Shown: positions 1 through 8,074, counted from the stretch's first letter. The stretch is DNA of 34,468 bases from an uncultured Acetobacteraceae bacterium (GCA_937873175.1 CALMVT010000561.1:1-34468); one strand, 5' to 3'. Numbers and translations are program-made. The notes: generated by a model not told the origin, from the sequence alone.

Positions 1-553
1 GGTCCAGCCCGGCGAGCGCCGCGTTGAGCGGCGGCTTGCTTCGGCCCGGCCCCCAGTTGGCCTCGCGCCGCGCCGCGATCTCCGCCCGGACCGCCTTGGC
101 CGGCGCGAGTTCCCCGGTGCCCGACAGCAGGGCGCCGGCCAGGGTTTCCCCGCCCTTCAGGTCCGTGCCGCCTTCCCGCAAGCGGTGGGTGTCGAGGGCG
201 AAAAGCTGCTCGAACTGCCGGGACGTGCAGGCGGCGCGAAGCTCGGCGAAGCGGGCCGGGTTGGTGGTCACGCGTTGCGGCTTGCCCCGGCGCACCCAGC
301 CGAAGCCGAACGGCGTGCCATCGGCGGCGACCGCCTCCGCGTGCAGCGCCATGCCGGGGTAGTCGAAGCGGAACTTCATCGCGCTCTGCAAGGGGATGTC
401 GAACAGCAGGTCGTGGAACGCTTGGCGCAGCACCGACTTGCCCGCCCCGTTCGGCGCCACGACCAGGTTGATGCGGCCGGGTTCGGCGGCAAAGGCAAGG
501 TCCGCGCGCTCGAAGCAGCCGTAATGCTCGATCAGGAAGCGCCGAAGCCGCAT
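1..553 (-). CDS. YhaN-like AAA-family ATPase, N-terminal part (truncated by window edge)
   Basis: About 184 N-terminal residues are visible; the rest lies beyond position 1. The protein opens with MRLRRFLIEHYGCFERADL and has a P-loop APNGAGKS at residues 33-40, typical of SMC/Rad50/SbcC-like ATPases of the YhaN type. The start at 553 gives the expected family N-terminus, 13 nt downstream of the metallophosphoesterase stop, so the two genes are probably co-transcribed. By family knowledge such ATPases pair with an SbcD/YhaO-like nuclease in DNA-end processing or repair. Residues after the P-loop (FDYPGMALHAEAVAADG, then FEQLFALDTHRLREGG) match the lid region seen in YhaN-like proteins. The coiled coil and Walker B fall outside the window, so SbcC-type relatives cannot be fully excluded. 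Confidence 0.85.
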   Translation of the reverse strand, partial: MRLRRFLIEHYGCFERADLAFAAEPGRINLVVAPNGAGKSVLRQAFHDLLFDIPLQSAMKFRFDYPGMALHAEAVAADGTPFGFGWVRRGKPQRVTTNPARFAELRAACTSRQFEQLFALDTHRLREGGTDLKGGETLAGALLSGTGELAPAKAVRAEIAARREANWGPGRSKPPLNAALAGLD

Positions 554-566
554 CAGCGTTGCCGCA

Positions 567-1799
567 TCAGCGCCGGGCGAGTTCCGCCAGTAGCAGCGCC
601 CGGGCGCGCTCCACCAGGTGCTCGGGCATCCGGCCCTCCTGGATGGCGCGCGCCGGATGGTCCGCGTCCAGCGCGTCGCCGGACCGGCGCAACTGGTCGG
701 CGACGAAGGCTTGCAGGCCGGCGTCGACCGGCGCCGGCTGCCCGAGCGCCTCCATCAGCGCGCCCAGCGCGCCGGGCTGCGCGCGCATGGCGGCGAGGTC
801 GAGGGCGGGCCGGGTGGCGACCCGCACGTCCTCGATCCACAGCTCGTCCGGCCCGGCGACCTCGGCGGCGACGGCGCGCACTTCCTGCAGGATCGCGTCC
901 GGGGAGCGGGCGAGGTCCGCATGCGCCGGGCAATCGCCCCGCAGGGTGACGCGGACCGCCAGCATCCGCTCCTCAGCTTGCAGAACAGCCACGTCGAGCG
1001 CCAGCCGCACCCGTTCCAGCGCCGCCTCGGCCCCCGCCGCGCCCGTCGCGTCCACGTCCAGGCGCAGCCAGCGCAGCACGTCCAGCGCCTGGTGCTCCAG
1101 CAGCACGCGGCGGCCATCAACCGTGACCAGCGTGGCGCCTTTGGAGCCTTCCTCCTTGACGTGGCGGCCCTGGATGTTGCCGGGGAACACGACCCAGGGG
1201 TCCTCCGACAGCACGCTGCGGGTATGGACGTGGCCCAGCGCCCAGTAGTCGTAGCCGCGCCGGGCCAGGTCGGCCACGCTGCACGGCGCGTAGTTGGCGT
1301 GCTCCCCGGAGCCGCAGGCGGTGTGCAGCAGGCCGATGTTGAACAGGCCATCCACCGGCTCCGGGTAGGCGAGCGCCAGATTGTCGGTGACGGCCGGGGT
1401 GGCGAAGCTTTGCCCGTGCACCGCGACCGGGGCACCGCGGAGCCGGCGGGTTTCGGGCCTGGCGGCGCGCAGCATGCCGGGGATGCTGAGCTTCTTGGTC
1501 AAGACCTGCTCGGCGTCGTGGTTGCCGCTGATGGCGACGACCTCGATCCCCGCGCGGGTCAGCCGGGCAAGCTGCTGCGCCAGGAACTGCCCGGTGCGCC
1601 AGTCCTTCCAGTCCCCGTCATACAGGTCGCCCGCCAGCAGCACGAAGGCGACCTGGCGCTCCTCCGCCAAGGTGACGAGGTTGGCCAGGGCCTGGCGGCT
1701 CGCGTCGCGGATGCGCTCGGCGGGCGCTGCGGCGTCCAGGCCACGCAGCGGGCTGTCGAGGTGCAGGTCGGCGGCGTGCAAGAAGGTGAAGTCCGGCAT
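567..1799 (-). CDS. YhaO-like metallophosphoesterase / DNA repair exonuclease
   Basis: A 410-residue protein of the calcineurin-like phosphoesterase superfamily. The metal-binding motifs appear in order near the N-terminus: HAADLHLDSP (about residues 9-18), GDLYDGDWKD, GNHDAEQ, HTACGSGEH and GHVHT. These match Mre11/SbcD/YhaO nucleases, which cut DNA ends with two Mn ions. The C-terminal half, rich in Ala, Arg and Leu, would be the capping and ATPase-contact region. It is followed 13 nt downstream by the YhaN-like ATPase, as expected for a nuclease-ATPase complex. Start ATG at 1799. Substrate and repair pathway are inferred from family only. Confidence 0.9.
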   Translation of the reverse strand: MPDFTFLHAADLHLDSPLRGLDAAAPAERIRDASRQALANLVTLAEERQVAFVLLAGDLYDGDWKDWRTGQFLAQQLARLTRAGIEVVAISGNHDAEQVLTKKLSIPGMLRAARPETRRLRGAPVAVHGQSFATPAVTDNLALAYPEPVDGLFNIGLLHTACGSGEHANYAPCSVADLARRGYDYWALGHVHTRSVLSEDPWVVFPGNIQGRHVKEEGSKGATLVTVDGRRVLLEHQALDVLRWLRLDVDATGAAGAEAALERVRLALDVAVLQAEERMLAVRVTLRGDCPAHADLARSPDAILQEVRAVAAEVAGPDELWIEDVRVATRPALDLAAMRAQPGALGALMEALGQPAPVDAGLQAFVADQLRRSGDALDADHPARAIQEGRMPEHLVERARALLLAELARR

Positions 1800-1906
1800 G
1801 GCGGGACCATACCGACTCCGCCGATTCGCTCGCGCTTGGAATTATTGGTTTTTGCGCCGACAAAGGCTTGCTGCGCGGGAAAGCGGGACGTGTATGGTGC
1901 GACGGC

Positions 1907-2530
1907 ATGGCACCCCCAGCCACTGACCAACACCTGCGGCGGGTCGTTCGGCTCGTCACCGTCCTGAACCTCGCCTATTTTGGAATCGAGTTCGCGGTTG
2001 CCCGCGTGATCGGCTCCGTTTCGCTGTTCGCGGACAGCATCGACTTTCTTGAGGATGCGTCGGTCAACCTCCTCATCCTGCTGGCGCTTGGCTGGTCGGC
2101 TCGCAAACGGGCGCGGGTCGGCATGGCGCTCGCCGGTATCCTGCTCGTGCCGGGCCTCGCCACGCTGTGGACGGCATGGGAAAAATTCAACATGCCGGAC
2201 GCGCCTGACCCGACGCTGCTGTCGCTCACCGGCTTGGGCGCCCTGGCGGTCAACCTGTCCTGCGCCCTCATGCTGACGCGCTATCGCCGCCACGGCGGCA
2301 GCCTGACCAAAGCTGCGTTCCTGTCGGCCCGCAACGACGCAGTGGCGAACATCGCCATCATCGGGGCCGGGCTGGTGACAGCCATCCTGTGGACCTCGGC
2401 ATGGCCGGATCTGATCGTCGGGCTGGGGATCGCCGCCCTGAACACCGACGCGGCGCGGGAAGTCTGGCAGGCCGCGCGGGAGGAGCGCAGAACGGCGGAA
2501 GCCTCGCCGTTCCACGACTCTCGGCTTTAG
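1907..2530 (+). CDS. Minimal CDF-like cation transporter family membrane protein
   Basis: A 207-residue, multi-spanning membrane protein related to cation diffusion facilitators. TM1 is roughly residues 15-36. TM2 begins in SVSLFADSIDFLEDASVN, whose D46 and D50 fit the (H/D)xxxD metal motif. A later helix carries SARNDAVANIAI, where D144 and N148 stand at the second half-site. WPDLIVGLGIAA is typical of the last CDF helix. There is no C-terminal cytoplasmic domain; the protein ends about 30 residues after the last helix. I chose the ATG at 1907; a TTG at 1868 is in frame but would add residues unlike the family. Divergent from yhaO and convergent with aapP (10 nt apart). The transported ion is unknown. 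Confidence 0.75.
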   Translation: MAPPATDQHLRRVVRLVTVLNLAYFGIEFAVARVIGSVSLFADSIDFLEDASVNLLILLALGWSARKRARVGMALAGILLVPGLATLWTAWEKFNMPDAPDPTLLSLTGLGALAVNLSCALMLTRYRRHGGSLTKAAFLSARNDAVANIAIIGAGLVTAILWTSAWPDLIVGLGIAALNTDAAREVWQAAREERRTAEASPFHDSRL

Positions 2531-2540
2531 CCGCCCCGGC

Positions 2541-3341
2541 TCAGTGCCCGCGCAGGATCTGGCTCAGGAATAGCTTGAGCCGTTCCGTCTGCGGGTTCTC
2601 GAACACCTCGTTCGGCGGCCCGGCCTCCACGATCTCGCCGCGGTCCATGAACACCACGCGGTCGGCGACCTGGCGGGCGAAGCCCATCTCATGCGTCACG
2701 CACACCATGGTCATGCCGTCATGGGCGAGGCCGATCATGGTGTCGAGCACCTCCTTGATCATCTCGGGGTCCAGCGCGCTGGTCGGCTCGTCGAACAGCA
2801 TGATCTTCGGCTTCATGCACAGGGCGCGGGCGATGGCGACGCGCTGCTGCTGGCCGCCGGACAACTGGCCCGGGTACTTCTTGGCCTGCTCCGGAATCTT
2901 CACCCGGCGCAGGTAGCTCATCGCCAGTTCCTCCGCCTCCGCCTTCGGCATCTTGCGCACCCAAATGGGCGCCAGGGTGCAGTTCTCCAGGATCGTCAGG
3001 TGCGGGAACAGGTTGAACGACTGGAACACCATGCCGACCTCGCGGCGGATGGTGTCGAGCGCCCGGGTGTCGTCGGTCAGCTCCGTGCCGTCCACGACGA
3101 TGCGGCCTTCCTGGTGGGATTCCAGGCGGTTGATGCAGCGGATCATGGTCGATTTGCCGGAGCCGGAGGGGCCGCAAACCACCACGCGCTCCTTTTGGCC
3201 GACGCTGATGCTCACATCGCGCAGGACGTGCATGGCGCCGTACCATTTGTTCACGCGGTCCAGCAGGATCGCCGGCTGGGTGGTCGTCTCGGTGCGGGGT
3301 TCGGAGGAGCGCAGCGGGGCGATGGAGGCGGCTTGGCTCAT
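2541..3341 (-). CDS. aapP: General L-amino-acid ABC transporter ATP-binding protein
   Basis: A 266-residue ABC ATPase of the polar-amino-acid (GlnQ/AapP/HisP) type that energises import through the AapQM channel at the inner membrane. Visible motifs are Walker [10 protein letters not shown], the Q-loop in [18 protein letters not shown], signature [15 protein letters not shown], Walker [15 protein letters not shown] and the H-loop in CVTHEMGF. An extra ~25-residue N-terminal segment precedes the core. It is the last gene of the aap operon, 58 nt after aapM, and converges on the CDF-like gene. I see no T-run terminator in the 10-nt gap. Confidence 0.93.
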   Translation of the reverse strand: MSQAASIAPLRSSEPRTETTTQPAILLDRVNKWYGAMHVLRDVSISVGQKERVVVCGPSGSGKSTMIRCINRLESHQEGRIVVDGTELTDDTRALDTIRREVGMVFQSFNLFPHLTILENCTLAPIWVRKMPKAEAEELAMSYLRRVKIPEQAKKYPGQLSGGQQQRVAIARALCMKPKIMLFDEPTSALDPEMIKEVLDTMIGLAHDGMTMVCVTHEMGFARQVADRVVFMDRGEIVEAGPPNEVFENPQTERLKLFLSQILRGH

Positions 3342-3399
3342 GGGTGTTCCCTATTTCCGGCGTCGCTCCGCGGCGGCGCCCTGTTGCAGCGCAGGCGGT

Positions 3400-4599
3400 T
3401 CAGCGCCGGGCGGTCCGGCGGAATTCCTGCTCCAGCCCACGGCTGTAGCGGGACATGACGTAGCAGAACGCGAAGTAGACAACGGCCAGCACCAGGTAAA
3501 GCTCGGTGCTGTAGGCTTGCCAGACCGGGTCGGTGATCGCCACCTTGCCGGCGAGCAGCAGGTCGAAAATGCCGATGATGAGGACGAGCGAGGTGTCCTT
3601 AAAGAAGCCGATAAAGGTGTTGACCAAGGGCGGGATCACCAAGCGCAGCGCCTGCGGCAGGATGATGAGGCCGGTCTTCTTCCAGTAGGACAGGCCCAGC
3701 GCGTCGGCGGCCTCGTACTGGCCCTTGGGCAGCGCCTGCAGCCCGCCGCGCACCACCTCGGCCAGGTAGGCGCCGGCGAACAGGATGATCGCGACCTGGG
3801 CGCGCAGCAGCTTGTCCGGGTTGAAGCCCTCCGGCATGAACAGCGGGAACATGACGCTGGCCATGAACAGCAAGGTGATCAGCGGCACGCCGCGGATCAG
3901 CTCGACATACAGCACGCACAGCATCCTGACCGCCGGAAGCTCCGTGGAGCGGCGGCCGAGCGCCACCACCACCGCGAGCGGAAAGGCGAAGGCCAGGCCG
4001 AAGGTCGAAAGGATCAGCGTGATCGGCAGGCCGCCCCAACTGTCCTGTGGCACGAACGCAAGGCCCCCCACGCCGCCCCACATCAGCACGCCGATGGCGG
4101 TCAGCGCCACGATCCAGATCAGCAGCAGCTCCTTGCGCCAGAACCGGCGCATGGCGGAGATGGCATACAGGCCGATGAACAGCGCGATGACGATGGCCGG
4201 GCGCCACTGCTCCTCGTAGGCGTAGCGGCCGAACAGGATGAAGCGGTACTTGTCGCCGATCATCGCCCAGCAGGCGCCGACCCCCTTGGCGTCCCGGCAG
4301 GCCGAGGGGTCCGGCCCAGCGTCCGTCTGCGGCACCGACCAGACCGCGTGCAGCACGGCCCAGTCGAAGAAGCCGATGGCCCAGCGCGCGATGAAGTAGA
4401 TCAGCGCCAAGGTAACAGCGGTGGACAGCCAGCCGTTGAACAGGTTGGCCCGCGCCCAGGCCACCGGGGCGAAGGGGCCGGCGGCCGGGCGGGCGCGTTC
4501 GGCGGCGATCGGGGCGGCGGGGATGCCGGCGATGGCGGGAACCGGGTCATGAGCGGCTTCCCCGAGCGCCGCCGTGGTGCGGGTGGTGCTGTGCGACAT
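3400..4599 (-). CDS. aapM: General L-amino-acid ABC transporter permease
   Basis: A 399-residue inner-membrane permease of the HisMQ family and the long AapM type. It has an N-terminal cytoplasmic extension rich in Ala/Pro, then about eight hydrophobic segments. The EAA loop that docks on the ATPase is YEAADALGLSYWKKTG followed by LPQALRLVIPP. With AapQ it should form the heteromeric channel for a broad range of amino acids. It starts 3 nt after the aapQ stop, so expression is tightly coupled. The periplasmic loop after TM1 contains three Cys residues (about residues 75-95). Length and order match known aapJQMP operons. Confidence 0.92.
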   Translation of the reverse strand: MSHSTTRTTAALGEAAHDPVPAIAGIPAAPIAAERARPAAGPFAPVAWARANLFNGWLSTAVTLALIYFIARWAIGFFDWAVLHAVWSVPQTDAGPDPSACRDAKGVGACWAMIGDKYRFILFGRYAYEEQWRPAIVIALFIGLYAISAMRRFWRKELLLIWIVALTAIGVLMWGGVGGLAFVPQDSWGGLPITLILSTFGLAFAFPLAVVVALGRRSTELPAVRMLCVLYVELIRGVPLITLLFMASVMFPLFMPEGFNPDKLLRAQVAIILFAGAYLAEVVRGGLQALPKGQYEAADALGLSYWKKTGLIILPQALRLVIPPLVNTFIGFFKDTSLVLIIGIFDLLLAGKVAITDPVWQAYSTELYLVLAVVYFAFCYVMSRYSRGLEQEFRRTARR

Positions 4600-4602
4600 G
4601 GC

Positions 4603-5814
4603 TTAACGCTCCACCAAGGCGATTCTGGCGTTGTACCAATTCATCAGGAAGCTGATAGACAGGCTGATGGCGAGGTAGACGACCATGATCGCAGCGATGC
4701 CCTCGATGGCCTGGCCGGTCTGGTTCAGCGTCGTGCTGGCGATGGACACGACATCCTGGTAGCCGATGGCCACCGCGAGCGAACTGTTCTTGGTCAGGTT
4801 CAGGTACTGGCTGGTCATCGGCGGAATAATGACGCGCAGCGCCTGCGGCAGCACGATCTTGCGCAATACGGTGCTGGAGCGCAGCCCGATGGCGCCGCCC
4901 GCTTCCCATTGGCCGGTCGGCACGGCGAGGATGCCGGAGCGGACGATCTCGGCGATGTAGGACGCGGTGTAAACCACGAGGCCCAGGGTCAACGCGGCGT
5001 ATTCCGGGCTGACCGTCGCGCCGCCGGTGAAGTTGAAGCCGCGCAGCGCCGGCATCTCCACCGCGAACGGCGCGCCGAGCGCCCCCCAGACCAGGAGGGG
5101 AAAGCCGACCAGCAAGCCCAGCGCGACCGGCCAGACCTTGGGCCGCACGCCGGTTGCTTCCTGCTGACGGGCGGCGGTGCGCGACCAAGCCATCGTGCCG
5201 AGGATGCCCAATGCAAGGGCGCCCAGCGCCCACCAGAAAGGGCCTTCCCACTCGACCACGGGAAACTTGATGCCGCGGTTGGACAGGAACACGCCTGGCA
5301 GCGGGTGAAAGGAGTTGCGCGGCGCCGGCAAGCCTTGCAGCACCAAGTACCAGAACAGCAACTGCAGCAGCAGCGGCACGTCGCGGATGACCTCGACATA
5401 CACCGCGGCGAGGCGTGAGATCAGCCAGTTCTTCGACAAGCGGGCGACGCCCAGCACCGTGCCCCAGATCGTCGCCAGCACGACGCCGACCACCGCGACC
5501 TTCAGCGTGTTGAGCAGGCCGATCAGCAGGGCGCGGCCGTAGGTGTTGATCGCCGGGTCGTAGTCGATCAGCGACTCCCCGATCGGGATGCCGGCGGTGC
5601 GACCAAGGAAAGCGAAGCCGGTGGCGATGCGCCGGGCGGCGAGGTTGCGGCTGGTGTTCTGCACGAGGTACCAGACGATGGCCGTGATCGTGCCGAGGAT
5701 CAGCACCTGCCAAACGATGTTGCGGAAGCGCGGGTCGGACCAGCTCAGGCTCAGCCCTTTCTTGGGCGCGGCCCGCGCGGGCGAAAGGCGGGGATCGACG
5801 ACGGCGCCAGACAT
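4603..5814 (-). CDS. aapQ: General L-amino-acid ABC transporter permease
   Basis: A 403-residue HisMQ-family permease and partner of AapM. I chose the ATG at 5814 (MSGAVVDPRLSPARAAPKKG); the frame stays open upstream, but that sequence has no family resemblance and lies in the aapJ-aapQ intergenic region. Hydrophobic segments begin at FRNIVWQVLILGTITAIVWY, a long loop follows, and the EAA motif is WEAGGAIGLRSSTVLRK then LPQALRVIIPP. The 239-nt gap from aapJ holds the hairpin pair described separately, which could lower permease output relative to binding protein. Confidence 0.92.
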   Translation of the reverse strand: MSGAVVDPRLSPARAAPKKGLSLSWSDPRFRNIVWQVLILGTITAIVWYLVQNTSRNLAARRIATGFAFLGRTAGIPIGESLIDYDPAINTYGRALLIGLLNTLKVAVVGVVLATIWGTVLGVARLSKNWLISRLAAVYVEVIRDVPLLLQLLFWYLVLQGLPAPRNSFHPLPGVFLSNRGIKFPVVEWEGPFWWALGALALGILGTMAWSRTAARQQEATGVRPKVWPVALGLLVGFPLLVWGALGAPFAVEMPALRGFNFTGGATVSPEYAALTLGLVVYTASYIAEIVRSGILAVPTGQWEAGGAIGLRSSTVLRKIVLPQALRVIIPPMTSQYLNLTKNSSLAVAIGYQDVVSIASTTLNQTGQAIEGIAAIMVVYLAISLSISFLMNWYNARIALVER

Positions 5815-6053
5815 GAGCGGTTCCCTAGAAATCAAGCCACAACAGAAAACAAGCCATGGCGGCGCGGCCAAGGCTGGCGGTGCGGATGCCATGCAACCGG
5901 TGCCATGGAGGCATGTCGCGACGGCATGCTTGCAATCTGCGCCGACAACCCCTGGGGGGCAACGGGCCTTGCGAACCAATTTCGCGAAAACGGGCCACCC
6001 TTGAACCGAGGTGGCCCAATTATTGGGCAGCTCAGGCGTGTTTCCTAGGCGGT
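5815..6053 (-). other. aapJ-aapQ intergenic region with hairpins
   Basis: This 239-nt spacer lies inside an otherwise tightly packed operon. Its aapJ-proximal end contains two overlapping inverted repeats (5992..6017 and 6014..6028). A TTCGCGAA palindrome also lies in the spacer. I see no convincing small gene. Transcript-processing and partial termination after the binding-protein gene is a common design in periplasmic-binding-protein transporters; that function is inferred here. Confidence 0.5.
5992..6028 (-). terminator. Competing hairpins / partial terminator between aapJ and aapQ
   Basis: Read on the minus strand after the aapJ stop, GCCCAAT and ATTGGGC (6022..6028 and 6014..6020) form one hairpin. 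Then GGGCCACC and GGTGGCCC (6010..6017 and 5992..5999, 10-nt loop) form a second hairpin, followed by GTTTT. Both need the same GGGC at 6014..6017, so they exclude each other. The second looks like a weak Rho-independent terminator or mRNA-stabilising stem. No regulator or ligand is evident. Confidence 0.55.
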
Positions 6054-7082
6054 TCAGCGGATCGGCGGCGGGTAATGCAGGCCGCCCTTGTTCCACAAGT
6101 TGTTGATCCCGCGCGGGATGCCCAAGGGTGCCACGGTGCGGTCCCACATCTCGCCGTAGTTGCCGATGCCCTTGATGACGTTCACCGCCCAGCGGTTATC
6201 GACACCCAGCGCCTTGCCGAGATCGCCTTCCGTGCCGACAAGGCGGCGGACGTCGGGGTTGGTGGACTTCAGCATCTCGTCGATGTTCTTGCTGGAAACG
6301 CCGCTTTCCTCGGCTTGGATCATCGCGAACAGGGTCCAGCGCACCAGGTCGAAGAACTTGTCATCGCCCTTGCGGACCATCATGCCGAGCGGCTCCTTGC
6401 TGATGATCTCGGGCAGCAGCACGTGCTCCCCCGCCTTGGGTCCCTGCTGGAAGCGGAAGGCGGCGAGGCCGGACGCGTCGGTCGAGTAGCTGTCGCAGCG
6501 GCCGGCCAAATAGGTGTTCTGGATCTCGGCCAGGTCCTGGATCAGCACGGGGGTGAACTTCAGCTTGTTGAGGCGGAAGTAGTCGGCGATGGCAAGCTCG
6601 GTGCTGGTGCCGGGCTGTACGCAGATGGTGGCGCCGTCCAGGTCCTTCACGGACTTCACCCCGGCCGCGGACTTCACCAGGAAGCCGGTGCCGTCGTAGA
6701 AGTTCACGCCGGCGAACAGCAGGCCGAGGTTGCCCTCGCGGCCCAGGGTCCAGGTGGTGGAGCGGACCAGCAGGTCAAGCTCGCCCGACTGCAGCGCGGT
6801 GAAGCGGTTGGTGGTGGTGGTCGGCACGAAGCGCACCTTGTTCGCGTCGCCCAGGATGGCGGCGGCGACGGCGCGGCAGGTGTCGGCGTCGATGCCCTGG
6901 GTCACGCCCTTGCTGTCCGCGAGCGAGAACCCGGCGACGCCCGTGGACACGCCGCACACCAACTGGCCGCGGGATTTGATGGTGTTGATCGTCGCCGACC
7001 CGCTGTCCTGCGCCGCGGCCGGCGGCGAGAAGGCCAGCCCGGCGCCGAGCAGCAAGGCGCCCAAGGAGGTGATGCGCTTCAT
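6054..7082 (-). CDS. aapJ: General L-amino-acid ABC transporter periplasmic binding protein
   Basis: A 342-residue family 3 solute-binding protein that captures amino acids in the periplasm for AapQMP. The N-terminus MKRITSLGALLLGAGLAFS ending in PPAAAQD is a Sec signal peptide with cleavage near residue 25. The mature part begins with NTIKSRGQLVCGVSTGVAGFS and contains LDLLVRSTTWTLGRE and DGTGFLVKSAAGVKSVKDL, all typical of AapJ/BztA. The protein ends in NNLWNKGGLHYPPPIR, also family-typical. It is first in the operon, with a 187-nt upstream region carrying a 13-bp direct repeat. Confidence 0.94.
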   Translation of the reverse strand: MKRITSLGALLLGAGLAFSPPAAAQDSGSATINTIKSRGQLVCGVSTGVAGFSLADSKGVTQGIDADTCRAVAAAILGDANKVRFVPTTTTNRFTALQSGELDLLVRSTTWTLGREGNLGLLFAGVNFYDGTGFLVKSAAGVKSVKDLDGATICVQPGTSTELAIADYFRLNKLKFTPVLIQDLAEIQNTYLAGRCDSYSTDASGLAAFRFQQGPKAGEHVLLPEIISKEPLGMMVRKGDDKFFDLVRWTLFAMIQAEESGVSSKNIDEMLKSTNPDVRRLVGTEGDLGKALGVDNRWAVNVIKGIGNYGEMWDRTVAPLGIPRGINNLWNKGGLHYPPPIR

Positions 7083-7176
7083 TCAATGGAACTCCAACGT
7101 GTTCACGGGAACGTGCCCCCATGCGGGGCAGGGTCGTGCATGGCGAACAATCAATGGGCGGTGACTTGATGCGTGG

Positions 7177-7204
7177 TCAACACAAACCGCTTCAACACAA
7201 ACCG
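7177..7204 (-). repeat. Tandem 13-bp direct repeat upstream of aapJ
   Basis: TCAACACAAACCG occurs at 7177..7189 and again, identical, at 7192..7204, so the period is 15 bp (on the minus strand CGGTTTGTGTTGA twice). It lies about 95-122 nt upstream of the aapJ start. Exact direct repeats near promoters often bind response regulators or other tandem dimers, but no specific regulator can be named. Confidence 0.6.
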
Positions 7205-7229
7205 TCGAGGCCGCATTCCATGCCGGACA

Positions 7230-7258
7230 CGCGGGCGGACCGGGCCAGTCTGCCCGCG
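7230..7258 (-). terminator. Candidate terminator after the repeat-protein gene
   Basis: CGCGGGC (7230..7236) and GCCCGCG (7252..7258) are perfect complements separated by 15 nt, starting 11 nt downstream of the minus-strand stop at 7270. There is no T-run, so it would need Rho or act as an mRNA 3' stabiliser. Confidence 0.35.
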
Positions 7259-7269
7259 CGGTGGCTCTG

Positions 7270-7857
7270 CTACTTGGCGGCCAACTGGCCGGAACTGCTC
7301 ACGCTGACGTTCTTCGTGCTGCCGCCCTTGGTGCACTGGCCGTACCAAGCACCGTCCCCGCCCATGGACAGCGCAGACAGGTTGTTGCAGCCATAGTCGA
7401 TCAGCATGGAGCGGGCGGCAGGCTCGGTGATGTGCTTGACCTTCGTGGCGCTCGCGACGCCCTTCTCATCCACCATGACCTGCACCGGCGCCCCGCCCTT
7501 GGTGCATTGGGCATGCCAGATACCGCCGGGACCGTTATCCAACGAGGAAATGTTGGAGCAGCCGAACTCCGTCATCGCATAACGGGCGCGGCCTTCGGTC
7601 ACATGCTGGACGCCTGTGGTTTGGGAGACCTTGCCATCCTTGTCCATCTTGACGTTGACCGTGCTGCCGCCCTTGGTGCACGTCCCGTGGTATGCACCGT
7701 CCGGCGCGATGGCGACCGAGTGCACGGCGCTGCAGCCGAAGTCCGTCATGGCGGCGCGCGCGTGGCTTGCGGTCAACGACGGAGCGGTGCCTGTTTGGGC
7801 AAAGGCAAGGCTTGGGACGGCGGCCCCGAGCAGCAGCGCGGCAACGAAAATTCTCAT
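7270..7857 (-). CDS. Secreted protein with three PepSY-like cysteine-pair repeats
   Basis: A 195-residue exported protein of unknown function. The ATG at 7857 starts a Sec signal peptide, MRIFVAALLLGAAVPSLAFAQ (cleavage near residue 20). The mature chain is three repeats of about 57 residues, each with the pattern ALxxxGC, then GxWxxxCTKGG, then a V-rich strand and a charged turn. Cysteines fall at 42/60, 100/118 and 157/175, exactly 18 apart in each repeat, which suggests one disulfide per repeat in the periplasm. The helix-then-strands pattern resembles small PepSY or BON-size modules, but I do not assign a family with certainty. It stands alone, 216 nt downstream of the sulfurtransferase. 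An ORF extending to 8049 is open but lacks a signal sequence at its start. Confidence 0.8.
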   Translation of the reverse strand: MRIFVAALLLGAAVPSLAFAQTGTAPSLTASHARAAMTDFGCSAVHSVAIAPDGAYHGTCTKGGSTVNVKMDKDGKVSQTTGVQHVTEGRARYAMTEFGCSNISSLDNGPGGIWHAQCTKGGAPVQVMVDEKGVASATKVKHITEPAARSMLIDYGCNNLSALSMGGDGAWYGQCTKGGSTKNVSVSSSGQLAAK

Positions 7858-7903
7858 GTTTGCTCTCCCTTCACAGCCCAGCGGTTCCGCCGGGGACGCG
7901 GGA

Positions 7904-7931
7904 ACAATGCAGGGGGAGCGTTGCAAGTCAA
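7904..7931 (-). promoter_or_regulatory. Possible sigma-70-like promoter for the repeat-protein gene
   Basis: On the minus strand TTGACT (7931..7926) is followed after 16 nt by CATTGT (7909..7904), about 46 nt upstream of the ATG at 7857. The -35 is good and the -10 is poor, so this is tentative. Confidence 0.3.
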
Positions 7932-8058
7932 GCAATGCTGAGATGCTTCCCGTAAGGTTAGAAACCAATCGAAAAAGCGAAACCTTGGCGGCTTGCGCGA
8001 ACCGCCCGTTGCGCGGCGGGAGCGCCGCTCGAACCGTGCAAGCCTCCAATCCGGCATC

Positions 8059-8074
8059 GGCCGGAGAAGCGGCC
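8059..8074 (-). terminator. Candidate terminator at the end of the sulfurtransferase gene
   Basis: GGCCG (8059..8063) and CGGCC (8070..8074) pair around GAGAAG, beginning at the last base of the sulfurtransferase stop codon on the minus strand. The stem is short and no T-run follows, so this is weak evidence. Confidence 0.3.

Larger units (their letters stand above)
7083..7269. promoter_or_regulatory. aapJ upstream region
   Basis: This gap separates aapJ from the repeat-protein gene, both on the minus strand. It holds a tandem 13-bp direct repeat (7177..7204). A possible minus-strand -35 TTGACC at 7180..7175 overlaps the downstream repeat copy, but I see no good -10. A GC-rich inverted repeat at 7230..7258 could terminate the upstream gene. 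The aap promoter most likely lies here. Confidence 0.45.

Noticed and set aside
2953-5418. 821-residue plus-strand open frame opposite aapP, aapM and aapQ
   Set aside because: Shadow of real minus-strand genes in high-GC DNA. Composition is Arg/Gln/His-rich and without domains, while the opposite frames encode complete transporter proteins.
6196-6204. TTATCGACA, one mismatch from a DnaA box
   Set aside because: Single isolated copy inside the aapJ coding sequence. I noticed no cluster, so it does not indicate oriC despite the parS elsewhere.
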